A DNA stretch of 64,000 nucleotides from Massilia sp. METH4. Its GTDB lineage: Bacteria > Pseudomonadota > Gammaproteobacteria > Burkholderiales > Burkholderiaceae_D. The notes beneath the pieces were generated by a model, which worked only from the letters and a program-made list of their open reading frames with translations, was not told the DNA's origin and did no database searches. Below, in pieces: positions 25,994 through 34,118 of this stretch; position 1 is the first letter of the stretch, and each line of letters starts with the position of its first letter. Location: contig NZ_CP146614.1 of the NCBI RefSeq assembly GCF_037094685.1, positions 2,170,001 through 2,234,000 of the forward strand, written 5' to 3'. The translations under genes were made by a program, and so were the position numbers.

Positions 25994-26800
25994 TCAGGGC
26001 TTCACGAACTTCAGCGTCATGCGATCGCTTTCGCCGATCGCCGCATATCTTTCACGGTCCACCTCCTTGTTCGCGTAGGTCGGCGGCAGCGCCCACACCC
26101 CACCCTTGTGGTCGGCCGTGTCCCTGGGATTCGCATTCACTTCCGACTTCGCCGCCAGCTTGAAGCCAGCCGCCTCGGCCATCCTGATCACATAGGCTTC
26201 GTGCACATAGCCGCTCGACGTGGTTGCATCCTGCGTTTTCGCGGCAGGCAGGCGATGATCGACAACGCCGAATACGCCGCCCGGCTTGAGGGCGTCGTAC
26301 ACGCTCTTCAGGACGGCTTTCAGCCGGCCATCGCCTTCCTCGGTCCAGTTGTGCACGTTGCGGAAGGTGAGCACCATGTCGGCGCTGTTCTTCGGCGCGT
26401 AGTTGAACACCCCATTGGCGGGCTCGAACGCGCCCAGTCGTACCTTCCCGAACGCGGCGGGATTGCCGTCGAGCTTCTGCTTGAAGCGCTCGCCGGCCCG
26501 GGCGACGTTCGCGGCCTTCGATTCCGGCGTCGCGCCCGCCGCGATCAGCTGGCCGCGCTCGCGCAGGTAGGGCGCCAGGATCTCCGTATACCAGCCGGCG
26601 CCCGGCGACAGTTCCACCACCGTCATGTCGGGGCGGATGCCGAAGAAGGTCAGCGTCTCGTACGGATGGCGGTACACGTCCCGTTTCACGTTCTCGGGGC
26701 TGCGCTGGCTGCCGCCGATGGCGGCCTTCAGCGCGTCGTCCGCCAGCGCGGGCGCGCTGCAGGTGGCTGCCAGCATGGCGGCGGCGAGGATTCGTTTCAT
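25994..26800 (-). CDS. Exported class I SAM-dependent methyltransferase
   Basis: 268 residues; the ATG at 26800 follows AAGGAG. Residues 1-20 are a signal peptide (MKRILAAAMLAATCSAPALA). A Rossmann methyltransferase follows: motif I VVELSPGAGWYTEILAPYL, acidic and hydrophobic strands, ADMVLTFRNVHNW, and KPGGVFGVVDHR. It belongs to the odd group of methyltransferase-like proteins with a predicted export signal; the substrate and the source of SAM outside the cytoplasm are unclear. Confidence 0.85.
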   Translation of the reverse strand: MKRILAAAMLAATCSAPALADDALKAAIGGSQRSPENVKRDVYRHPYETLTFFGIRPDMTVVELSPGAGWYTEILAPYLRERGQLIAAGATPESKAANVARAGERFKQKLDGNPAAFGKVRLGAFEPANGVFNYAPKNSADMVLTFRNVHNWTEEGDGRLKAVLKSVYDALKPGGVFGVVDHRLPAAKTQDATTSSGYVHEAYVIRMAEAAGFKLAAKSEVNANPRDTADHKGGVWALPPTYANKEVDRERYAAIGESDRMTLKFVKP

Positions 26801-26911
26801 GCGATCTCCTTATGAGCATATGCGCGGCGCGAGAATGGCCGCGTCCCGGCGATGATGTGCAATAAAGACAAGCCGGTCAAGCTCGCCGCGCCCGCCGCCC
26901 CCCGCGTTGGC

Positions 26912-27559
26912 CTATTCCTGCCAGCGCCGCACGTACTCCGGCGCCGCGACATCGCAGCCGGTATCGACCACGGGGGCGCCGCGCGTTTCCCGCAGCGGCA
27001 GCACGCCGGCCCAGGCCGCGATGGCGAGGTCGGCCTCTTCGTCTTCCGGTGGCCCGCCGCGCACCTTGCAGGCCGCTTCATCCAGGGGAATGCGCAACAC
27101 GGTGGTGGCCGCGTACTCCTTGTCGTTGCCGGGCCTGATCTCGCGCTGCCGACCCGGCACCAGGTGTTCCATGAACGCTTCCAGCGCCGTGCGCTTGCCC
27201 TGCGCATCGACCGCCGCGAAGCGGCCGTAGATCACGGCGCTGCGGTAGTTCATCGAGTGGTTGAAGGCGGAGCGTGCCAGCACGAGGCCATCGACGTGCG
27301 TGATCGTCACGCAGCAATCGCCGCCGAGCAGGCACTTGATCATGCGGCTGCCGTTCGAGCCATGGATGTACAGGTCGTTGCCGATGCGCCAGCAGGCGGT
27401 GGGAATGCAGTGCACGTCGTGCCCGTCGTGGAAGGCCACGTGGCAGACCCAGGCGGCATCGATGATGGCATGCAGCACAGCGGCATCGTGACTGGCGCGG
27501 TTGGCGGAACGTTTCACTTGCGTGCGGCCTTGCGTGCGGGAGGAAGAAGAAGTGTTCAT
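26912..27559 (-). CDS. Pyridoxamine 5'-phosphate oxidase-like FMN-binding protein
   Basis: 215 residues from the ATG at 27559 (an in-frame ATG at 27568 is possible; GGAG sits just ahead of 27559). The split-barrel flavin-binding pattern is visible: AAVLHAIIDAAWVCHVAFHD, CWRIGNDLYIHGSNGSRMIK, a CCVTITHVDGLVLARSAFNH strand and YRSAVIYGRF. Proteins of this type bind FMN or nitroimidazole-like compounds; the exact reaction is unknown. It is divergent from a MocR-type regulator across about 90 bp, an arrangement suggesting that the regulator controls it. Confidence 0.85.
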   Translation of the reverse strand: MNTSSSSRTQGRTQVKRSANRASHDAAVLHAIIDAAWVCHVAFHDGHDVHCIPTACWRIGNDLYIHGSNGSRMIKCLLGGDCCVTITHVDGLVLARSAFNHSMNYRSAVIYGRFAAVDAQGKRTALEAFMEHLVPGRQREIRPGNDKEYAATTVLRIPLDEAACKVRGGPPEDEEADLAIAAWAGVLPLRETRGAPVVDTGCDVAAPEYVRRWQE

Positions 27560-27648
27560 GGTCTCCATTCGGTGGGTTGAGGGCGCACTATAATGGCGCT
27601 GCTGGCTCCTGGAACAGGTCCACTGCCAGCCTATTGATTGGAACCACA

Positions 27649-29196
27649 ATGGACTACGCCCTGCTGTTGTCGACCTTCTCCCGCGACCATGGCCACCACA
27701 GCTGGCCACGCCAGCGCCTGCTGCACGAATGCCTGCGCCACGCGATCCGGGCGGGAACCCTGGCGGCAGGCACCCGCCTCGTGGCCACGCGAGCCCTGGC
27801 GGCCGAGCTGGGCATGGCCCGCAATACGGTGCTGTATGCCTATGAACAGCTGGCCAGCGAGGGTTTCGTGATGCCCGATCGGCGCGGCACCGTCGTCGCC
27901 CGCGTGATGCCCGATGCCGCGCCGGGAGGAGGTGCCGCACCCGAGCGCCGCGGCCGGCCGGCACCGGTCCAGGCGGGCCTGTCGCGCCGCGCGCTGGACC
28001 TGCGGCCGCTGTCGAACGGCGCCAGCGAAGGCCAGGCCTTCGTGCCGGGCGTGCCGGACCTGCACGCGTTTCCGCTGGGCCTGTGGCGCCGCCTGCTGGA
28101 CCGGGCCTGGCGCAAGCTCGATCCAAGGCAACTGAACTACGGCGACCCGGCCGGGGAGTGGACGCTGCGCGGCGCGATCGCCGATTACCTGCGTGCCTCG
28201 CGCGGCGTCGTCTGCGCCGCGGAGCAGGTATTCATCACCGACGGCAGCCAGGCCACGCTGGACCTGTGCGCCCGCGCCTGCGCGGACGAAGGCGACATCG
28301 TGTGGCACGAAAACCCCGGCTACGGCGGCGCGCTGGCCGCGTTCCGCCATGCCGGCCTGGCGGTCGAAGGCATCGCCGTGGACGAAGAGGGCATGGCGCC
28401 GGCGGCGCAGGACTGGAAGGCACGCAAGCCGAGGCTGATCTACACGACGCCATCGCACCAGTACCCGGTCGGCACGGTGCTGTCGCTGGCGCGGCGGCTG
28501 GCGCTCATCGACGGCGCCCGGCGCGCCGGCGCCCTGATCATCGAGGACGACTACGACAGCGAGTTCCGCCACGACGGCCCGCCGCTGGCCGCCATGCAGG
28601 GCCTGGTGCCCGACGCGCCGGTGCTCTATTGCGGGACGTTCAGCAAGACGATGTTCCCCGGCCTGCGCATCGGCTACCTGGTGGCGCCGCCCGGCCTGGC
28701 GCCGCAACTGGCGCTGCTGCGCGCCCAGTCGGCATCGGCGGGGCGGGCGGCCGAGCAGCTCGCGCTGGCGGAGTTTCTCGCCAGCGGCCAGTTCCTGCTG
28801 CACCTGCGCCGCATGCGGCGGCTGTACCGCGAGCGCCGCGATGCGCTGGTGAGCGCGCTGGAAACGCACCTGGGCCGCATCGCCACCGTGCACGGCGCCT
28901 CGGCCGGCATGCACCTGTCACTGCGGCTCCCGGACTGGCTGCCGGACGAAGCGATCCGCGCCCGCGCGCGGGAAGAGGGGATCGTGGTGAATGCGCTGTC
29001 GACGCACGCGGTGGGGGAAGGGGGAGCCTGGAATGGCCTGATGCTGGGGTATGCCCAGGTGCCGGCGGACGCGATGGAGGGCCTGGTGAAGCGGCTGGCG
29101 GCCGTGGTGCACCTGGCCGCCTACGGAGCCGGCTATGGAGCCGGCAAAAGCCGGCCGCGGCAGGTCAGGCGACCCGCGCGGCCGGGAGGACGTTAG
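27649..29196 (+). CDS. MocR-type (GntR/aminotransferase) transcriptional regulator
   Basis: 515 residues, typical length. Residues 18-80 are a GntR winged helix (RLLHECLRHAIRAGTLAAGT; RNTVLYAYEQLASEGFV). Residues 130-490 are an inactive class I aminotransferase fold with PLP-site features: NPGYGG, DDYDSEFRHDG, and the PLP lysine in CGTFSKTMFPGLRIGYL. MocR proteins sense PLP-type ligands, and the divergent pyridoxamine-oxidase-like gene fits a PdxR-like role. The C-terminal tail (KSRPRQVRRPARPGGR) is unusually basic. Its stop overlaps the stop of the convergent TonB receptor by 3 bp. Confidence 0.92.
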   Translation: MDYALLLSTFSRDHGHHSWPRQRLLHECLRHAIRAGTLAAGTRLVATRALAAELGMARNTVLYAYEQLASEGFVMPDRRGTVVARVMPDAAPGGGAAPERRGRPAPVQAGLSRRALDLRPLSNGASEGQAFVPGVPDLHAFPLGLWRRLLDRAWRKLDPRQLNYGDPAGEWTLRGAIADYLRASRGVVCAAEQVFITDGSQATLDLCARACADEGDIVWHENPGYGGALAAFRHAGLAVEGIAVDEEGMAPAAQDWKARKPRLIYTTPSHQYPVGTVLSLARRLALIDGARRAGALIIEDDYDSEFRHDGPPLAAMQGLVPDAPVLYCGTFSKTMFPGLRIGYLVAPPGLAPQLALLRAQSASAGRAAEQLALAEFLASGQFLLHLRRMRRLYRERRDALVSALETHLGRIATVHGASAGMHLSLRLPDWLPDEAIRARAREEGIVVNALSTHAVGEGGAWNGLMLGYAQVPADAMEGLVKRLAAVVHLAAYGAGYGAGKSRPRQVRRPARPGGR

Positions 29197-31640
29197 AACG
29201 CCCAGTCACCCCGCACGTACATGCTGCGCCCATTGATGCCGAACGGGCAGGTTTCCCAGCAGTGCGTGAAGCCCAGTTGCGGGAACGGCGCGGCGCCGGT
29301 CTTGTCCCATTCCGTCGGGTAGGTGTCGAACACGTTGTTCACGCCCAGTTGCAGGCTGAGCTTCTTCGTGAAGTTGTAGCGCAGCGTCATGTCCGCTAGC
29401 CACTTGCCTTCCCAGGTCTGGATGAAGCCCGGCGTGAAGCCCTGGCCCTTTACCTCGCCGTAGTAGTTGGCCCGCACGTTGCCGTTCCACTTGCCTACCG
29501 TGTAGTCGGCCGACAGCACATGGTGCTTGCGCGGCTGGCCGTGCTCGATCAGCGTGACCTGCGAAGCGTCGAACAGCTGCTCGCCCGTCAGGATCGAGGA
29601 AGTGGAATGGCGGCCCGTCACTTCGGTCTTGTTGAAGCCCAGCTGGCCGGACAGCACCAGCGTGGAACCCGGCCACCGCGAGGTGTGCTCGGCCACGATG
29701 TCCAGGCCCTTCGTCTTGGTGTCGACGGCGTTGGTGAAGAACTGCGCCTGGCCCACCTTCAGCGGCACCAGCACGTTGGCGATCGGCCCGCCGCCCGCTT
29801 CCGGTGCGATCGTGCTGGAAAACACGATGCGGTCCTTGATCTTGATCTGGTACACGTCGGCCGTGAGCGAGAAGTTCGGCAACGGACGCAGCACCAGGCC
29901 CATGCTGGCATTGCGCGACGTTTCCTCCTTCAGCGGCGCGATGCCCAGCGCGCGGGTCACGGGGCTGTCCTGCCGGGCCGTCAGCGTCTCGGTCAGCACG
30001 CCTTCCGCGTTCAGGTTGGTCGACACGGAGCTGTAGAACGCCTGTTGCACGCCGGGCGCGCGGAAGCCGGACGAATAGCTGCCGCGCACGCCCACCTGTT
30101 TCGACGGATCCCAGCGCGCGGTGACCTTGCCGGTGGTGGTGTTGCCGAAGTCCGAGTATTTTTCGTAACGCACCGCGCCCGTCAGCAGCAGCGTGTCGAG
30201 CGCGCGCCATTCCACGTCGCCGTACAGGGCGATATTGTGGCGCCCCTCGTCGACGGCGGTCGACGGCGTATAGCCGGGGAAGCCCTGGGTGCCCGACGCG
30301 GCAATGGTGCCTGCCGGCGTAAGAATCTGGATCGCCGGGTTGTTCGTGCGGCCGTACTGGTACGACACGGGGTCGCCGGCCTCGATCTCGTAGCCGTCGC
30401 GGCGCCATTCGAAGCCGGTGGCGAAGAACACGCCCTTGGCGAGCGGGCCCTTCACGTCGGCGTTGAAGGTGGTCTGGTTGAACTTCAGCTTGCCGGTATC
30501 GGCTTCCAGAGGGGACTCGGCATAGATGCCGCCGCCCGGCCGCGGCTCGTACCAGTAGCTGACGTTGATCGTGTTCTTTTCATGGAACGCCAGCTCACTG
30601 CGGCCATGATTGACCGAAACGTCGGCCTTCCATTCGTTCGGCAGGTCGAGGCGGTAACCGACGGCCAACGATGCATCCTTGACCGTGGTGCGGATGTTCG
30701 GCAGGTAGCCGTTCGGGTACACCGCCGTGACGGTGCGGTCGTCGCCGGCCGAGCGGAAGAAGCCGGAAGAATCGCCCTTGCGCTTCGAAGCGCCGCCGAA
30801 GGCGTAGAACTCGCCGCCACGGCCCGCGGGCAGTGCCGCGTTGGCCCACAGGTAGGCATCCTTCGCATCGCTGTCGCCGATCCGCTGCGTGACGCGCGGC
30901 GGATCGGTGCGGGCGGTATCGAGGCCGGCGCGGTTGGTCTCGTTGCGGCGGCGGCCTTCGACGGAAACGTTGATATAGCCGCCGTCGCTGCCCAGCGCCC
31001 AGCCGCGGTTCACGCTGCCGGAGATCATGTCGCCGTCGCCTTCGGAGGTGGTGCCCACCTGGCCGGAGACCTGGGTCTCGTTCACGTTCGACTTCAGCAC
31101 GATGTTGATCACGCCGGCGATCGCGTCGGAACCGTATTGGGCGGCCGCGCCGTCGCGCAGCACCTCGATGTGATGGATGGCCGACAGGGGGATCGCATTG
31201 ATGTCGGTGCCGGCCGAGCCGCGGCCGACGGTTTGCTGCACGTTGACGAGCGCCTGCTGGTGCCGGCGCTTGCCGTTCACCAGCACCAGCAACTGGTCGG
31301 GGCCCAGCGAACGCAGGGTCGCGGGCCGGATGATGTCGGTACCGTCGCTGATGAACGTGGACGAGAAGTTGAACGACGGGTCCAGCGTCTGAAGCAGCTT
31401 GCCCAGCTCGAGCGGGCCGGCTGTCTGCATGTCCTTCACGTTGATCAGGCCGACCGGGGCGGCGGTGTCGAGGGCGGTACGCGCGGCCGAGCGCGACCCC
31501 AGCACGACGACGGTTTGTTGTTCGGCCTGTGCCGCGGGGGCGGCTTGGGCGGCGGATGCTTCGGTCTGTGCACAGGCCTGCGTTGCCAGCAGCAGCGCGG
31601 CGCCGGCCAGGGCGGTGCGGCGGAAGATGATCTGCTTCAT
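29193..31640 (-). CDS. TonB-dependent outer-membrane receptor
   Basis: 815 residues from the ATG at 31640, which begins the signal peptide MKQIIFRRTALAGAALLLAT. An Ala/Gln-rich linker leads to the TonB box region (QQTVVVLGSRS) and a plug domain (LLQTLDPSFNFSS, LVLVNGKRRHQQALVN, IEVLRDGAAAQYGSDAIAG). A ~650-residue beta-barrel follows, ending in a typical C-terminal aromatic (GDWAF). Substrate unknown; no uptake partner lies beside it and no Fur box was recognised upstream. Confidence 0.92.
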   Translation of the reverse strand: MKQIIFRRTALAGAALLLATQACAQTEASAAQAAPAAQAEQQTVVVLGSRSAARTALDTAAPVGLINVKDMQTAGPLELGKLLQTLDPSFNFSSTFISDGTDIIRPATLRSLGPDQLLVLVNGKRRHQQALVNVQQTVGRGSAGTDINAIPLSAIHHIEVLRDGAAAQYGSDAIAGVINIVLKSNVNETQVSGQVGTTSEGDGDMISGSVNRGWALGSDGGYINVSVEGRRRNETNRAGLDTARTDPPRVTQRIGDSDAKDAYLWANAALPAGRGGEFYAFGGASKRKGDSSGFFRSAGDDRTVTAVYPNGYLPNIRTTVKDASLAVGYRLDLPNEWKADVSVNHGRSELAFHEKNTINVSYWYEPRPGGGIYAESPLEADTGKLKFNQTTFNADVKGPLAKGVFFATGFEWRRDGYEIEAGDPVSYQYGRTNNPAIQILTPAGTIAASGTQGFPGYTPSTAVDEGRHNIALYGDVEWRALDTLLLTGAVRYEKYSDFGNTTTGKVTARWDPSKQVGVRGSYSSGFRAPGVQQAFYSSVSTNLNAEGVLTETLTARQDSPVTRALGIAPLKEETSRNASMGLVLRPLPNFSLTADVYQIKIKDRIVFSSTIAPEAGGGPIANVLVPLKVGQAQFFTNAVDTKTKGLDIVAEHTSRWPGSTLVLSGQLGFNKTEVTGRHSTSSILTGEQLFDASQVTLIEHGQPRKHHVLSADYTVGKWNGNVRANYYGEVKGQGFTPGFIQTWEGKWLADMTLRYNFTKKLSLQLGVNNVFDTYPTEWDKTGAAPFPQLGFTHCWETCPFGINGRSMYVRGDWAF

Positions 31641-31959
31641 GTGTCTTTTATCGTCTCTTGGTTGGATGGGGTGAAGCACGCGGTGGGGGTGTCCCGCGCT
31701 GAGTCTAACTGGCCGGTAATAAAGTTGTAACGCGCTGTTGCGCCAGATGAACGGAGTGAAAATATTGCGTGATTAATACGGGAAACTGCCGTACGCTGTT
31801 GGCCCTTCGTTGCGAGAAGCGCACTTTTCGCACTGCCGGCGCGGCATTTTTACGACAGTTCCACGGTTGTGCGGCAGCAGGCTGCCTGGGGACACGGGGC
31901 AGGGCGCCCCGCGCCGAAGGGGGAGGAGAAGGATACGCGGCGGCCGCTGGCGCGCCGCA
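31641..31959. other. Intergenic region between TonB receptor and spermidine-synthase-like gene
   Basis: 319 bp holding the upstream region of the TonB receptor (minus strand) and the 3' flank of the next minus-strand gene. A weak promoter-like pair (TTACAA, 17 bp, TAGACT) faces the receptor near 31700-31730. No convincing ORF or RNA was seen. Confidence 0.35.
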
Positions 31960-32718
31960 TCAGGCGTGGTCCAGCATCCACTCCTTCAAGCCGTCCACCC
32001 ACTTCTTCGCCGGCAGGTTGTAGGTCTTCCTGATTGCCGCGGCGCGGTCGTACAGCACGGAAAAGTCGAGCACCGGCGCGGACTTGAAGGCGATCGCGAC
32101 GATGTTCGCGTCGTGCACCTCGGGCAGCCATGCCACGGCGTCGAAGGCCAGTTCCATGTGCTGCAGGTTCTTGCCGTAGTTGTCGAACTCGCCGAAGACA
32201 TTGGCGGTCATGATGCCGCGCTCGGTGAGGCAAGCGCTGCATGCCTGGTAGAACTCCGGCGTGTCGAGCACGGGGCCGCGCGCTTCCTCGTCGTACAGGT
32301 CGACCTGCAAGACGTCGATGCTGCCGTGATTGGCCGGGTCGTTGACGAAATCGAGCGCGTCCATCTGCCGCACGTTTAGCCGCCCGTCATTCGGCGGCAG
32401 TCCGAACAGGGCTTCGCAGATCGCGATCACATTCGGGTTCAGTTCCGCGGCCGAGACCCGGGCATCCGGAAAACGGGCATGGCAGAACTTGGTCAGCGCG
32501 GCGCTGCCCAGCCCGAGCTGGGCGATGTGGCGTGGGCGGTCCAGGAACAGCAGCCACATCATCATCATCTGCACGTATTCGAGCTCGATCGCATCCGGCT
32601 TCGCCAGGCGCATGGCGCCCTGCACCCACGAGGTGCCAAGGTGGAGCGAGCGTACGCCTTCGAATTCGGTGATGGTGGCGGGAGGGTGGCCGGGCAGGTC
32701 GAAACGGTTCTTTTGCAT
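31960..32718 (-). CDS. Spermidine-synthase-like protein
   Basis: 252 residues. It has a Rossmann core in the polyamine-aminopropyltransferase style: LEYVQMMMMWLLF, the nucleotide-binding loop HIAQLGLGSAALTKFCH, AELNPNVIAICEALF and a DVLQVDLYDEEARGPVL strand. The N-terminal tetramer domain of true SpeE is short, so it may be one of the spermidine-synthase-fold proteins of other function. Cytoplasmic. It stands alone; its upstream neighbour on the same strand is insulated by a strong terminator. Confidence 0.8.
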   Translation of the reverse strand: MQKNRFDLPGHPPATITEFEGVRSLHLGTSWVQGAMRLAKPDAIELEYVQMMMMWLLFLDRPRHIAQLGLGSAALTKFCHARFPDARVSAAELNPNVIAICEALFGLPPNDGRLNVRQMDALDFVNDPANHGSIDVLQVDLYDEEARGPVLDTPEFYQACSACLTERGIMTANVFGEFDNYGKNLQHMELAFDAVAWLPEVHDANIVAIAFKSAPVLDFSVLYDRAAAIRKTYNLPAKKWVDGLKEWMLDHA

Positions 32719-32742
32719 CGCGCGAGTGTACCAACGGGCGCG

Positions 32743-32768
32743 AAAAAAAAGGCGCCGAAGCGCCTTTT
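32743..32768 (-). terminator. Intrinsic terminator after the FxDxF PEP-CTERM gene
   Basis: On the minus strand a GGCGC-TTCG-GCGCC stem (extended by A/T pairs) is followed by eight T. The stable UUCG-type loop makes it strong. It closes the transcript of the gene at 32795. Confidence 0.88.
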
Positions 32769-32794
32769 CATGATGCGGTACTGCTGAAATGAAA

Positions 32795-33283
32795 TTACTG
32801 CTGCTTGCGACGACGTGCGGCGAAGGCCAGCACGCCCAGGCCGCCGGCCAGCATGCCGTAGGTGGCAGGTTCCGGGATCGGGCTCGTCACGTTGAAGTCG
32901 CCGCCGTAGGAAGCAGCGTTGCCGGTGACGGTGCCGGACACGACCAGCGTCAGCGGGCCGGAGACTTCTTGGCCCAGGATTGCAGCGATCGACAGCGGGC
33001 CGATATCGCCCGAGTCAACGTTCACGCCGTTCAGCGTGATGCTGGTGAACGACAGGTCGGACACGCTGGTTGCCGTGTTGATCAGGCTGCCGAACACGGT
33101 GCCTTCGCCGCTGAAACCGGTGAAGGTGAAGGTGTCGGTGAAGGAACCGGCCAGGTGCGAAGCACCCAGGGAAGCCGAGTACACGTTCGGACCGCCGATC
33201 AGGTCGATGGTGTAGTCGGCAGCCAGAGCGGAACCGAAGGCGGGCAGCAGGGCAGCTGCCAGTGCGAGAGATTTCAATTTCAT
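32795..33283 (-). CDS. FxDxF-type PEP-CTERM protein
   Basis: 162 residues; ATG preceded by GAGG. Signal peptide MKLKSLALAAALLPAFGSALA. The family hallmark FTDTFTFTGF (FxDxF) is near residue 50, and the sorting signal IPEPATYGM, a hydrophobic segment, then ARRRKQ ends the protein. Exported, anchored and probably processed by an exosortase; function unknown. It is followed on the same strand by its own terminator and preceded by a clear sigma-70 promoter. The gene at 33439 is a related family member. Confidence 0.9.
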   Translation of the reverse strand: MKLKSLALAAALLPAFGSALAADYTIDLIGGPNVYSASLGASHLAGSFTDTFTFTGFSGEGTVFGSLINTATSVSDLSFTSITLNGVNVDSGDIGPLSIAAILGQEVSGPLTLVVSGTVTGNAASYGGDFNVTSPIPEPATYGMLAGGLGVLAFAARRRKQQ

Positions 33284-33323
33284 GCTTACCTCGTCGAAGG
33301 GTTATTAACTATAGGAGTCGACA

Positions 33324-33351
33324 AGTTAAGCCAGCTTTAAGGTGTTGTCAA
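33324..33351 (-). promoter_or_regulatory. Sigma-70 promoter of the FxDxF PEP-CTERM gene
   Basis: TTGACA at 33351-33346 and TTAACT at 33329-33324 with 16 bp between, about 40 bp before the start codon at 33283. The -35 hexamer is a perfect consensus. Confidence 0.7.
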
Positions 33352-33381
33352 TATTTTATTGAGAGCGTTACAATTAGCTAC

Positions 33382-33410
33382 AAAAAAAAAGACGCCGAAG
33401 CGTCTTTTTT
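33382..33410 (-). terminator. Intrinsic terminator after the second FxDxF PEP-CTERM gene
   Basis: GACGC-CGAA-GCGTC with A9 on one side and T6 on the other, so it works on both strands. On the minus strand it closes the gene at 33439. Same design and loop as the terminator at 32743. Confidence 0.85.
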
Positions 33411-33438
33411 GCCACTCATCAACGGTTTTTAAATGCTT

Positions 33439-33987
33439 TTAGGAACTTTTGAGTGAAGTTTGCAACTTTTTGCGGCTGAGCATGGCGAGAACGCCCAGGC
33501 CACCCAACAGCATGCCGTAGGTTGCCGGTTCCGGTATCGGACTGATGTTGATGGTGCCCGCGTAGCTGGCCGAGGCCGCGCCCATCATCCCTTCCGTGTC
33601 GCCGTACACGGTCAGAACCAGCGGGCCCATGATCGGTTCGCCCAGCATCCACCCGTATTCGAACACGCCGTTTCCGGTCAACGTCATCGCATAGCCATTG
33701 ATTTCGGCAGCGTAGAAATTGATGTTTGTTGCCGGTTGGAATCCGATCGTCACCAGGCTCGCGTCCACGGACCACGAACCGCTCGTCGGCGAGAAGTTGA
33801 AGATGTCGATGAAATCGCCGGTTTCGGTATGCGTGACACCGAAATGCGCGGACAGCGTGCCGTCGGCGTTGCCGCCCAGGTTTACGTTCGTCACGGTATC
33901 GTCGGCGTACGCCGCGCTGCCGAACGCCAGCGCGACAGCCACCGCCGTGCTGCTCAGCGCGCTACTCAAGACGTTGGAATATTTCAT
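33439..33987 (-). CDS. FxDxF-type PEP-CTERM protein
   Basis: 182 residues from the ATG at 33987 (GGGGA upstream; the in-frame ATG at 34017 precedes the signal peptide and is less likely). Signal peptide MKYSNVLSSALSSTAVAVAL ending at AYA. FIDIFNF gives the FxDxF motif near residue 60, and IPEPATYGMLLGGLGVLAML plus RKK is the sorting signal. Its closing segment is nearly the same as that of the neighbour at 32795. Unknown function, cell surface. Confidence 0.88.
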   Translation of the reverse strand: MKYSNVLSSALSSTAVAVALAFGSAAYADDTVTNVNLGGNADGTLSAHFGVTHTETGDFIDIFNFSPTSGSWSVDASLVTIGFQPATNINFYAAEINGYAMTLTGNGVFEYGWMLGEPIMGPLVLTVYGDTEGMMGAASASYAGTINISPIPEPATYGMLLGGLGVLAMLSRKKLQTSLKSS

Positions 33988-34118
33988 GATGGAATCCCCG
34001 GAAAAAGTGCCGCCCAATGCGGGCCGCGTGGTTCCACATTAGAACTGCCGGGTTCCCTCGCCACAGGTTTATTGTTGCCTTATGAGTAGGCTCAATTCGT
34101 TAAGAAAACCGACAGCGG

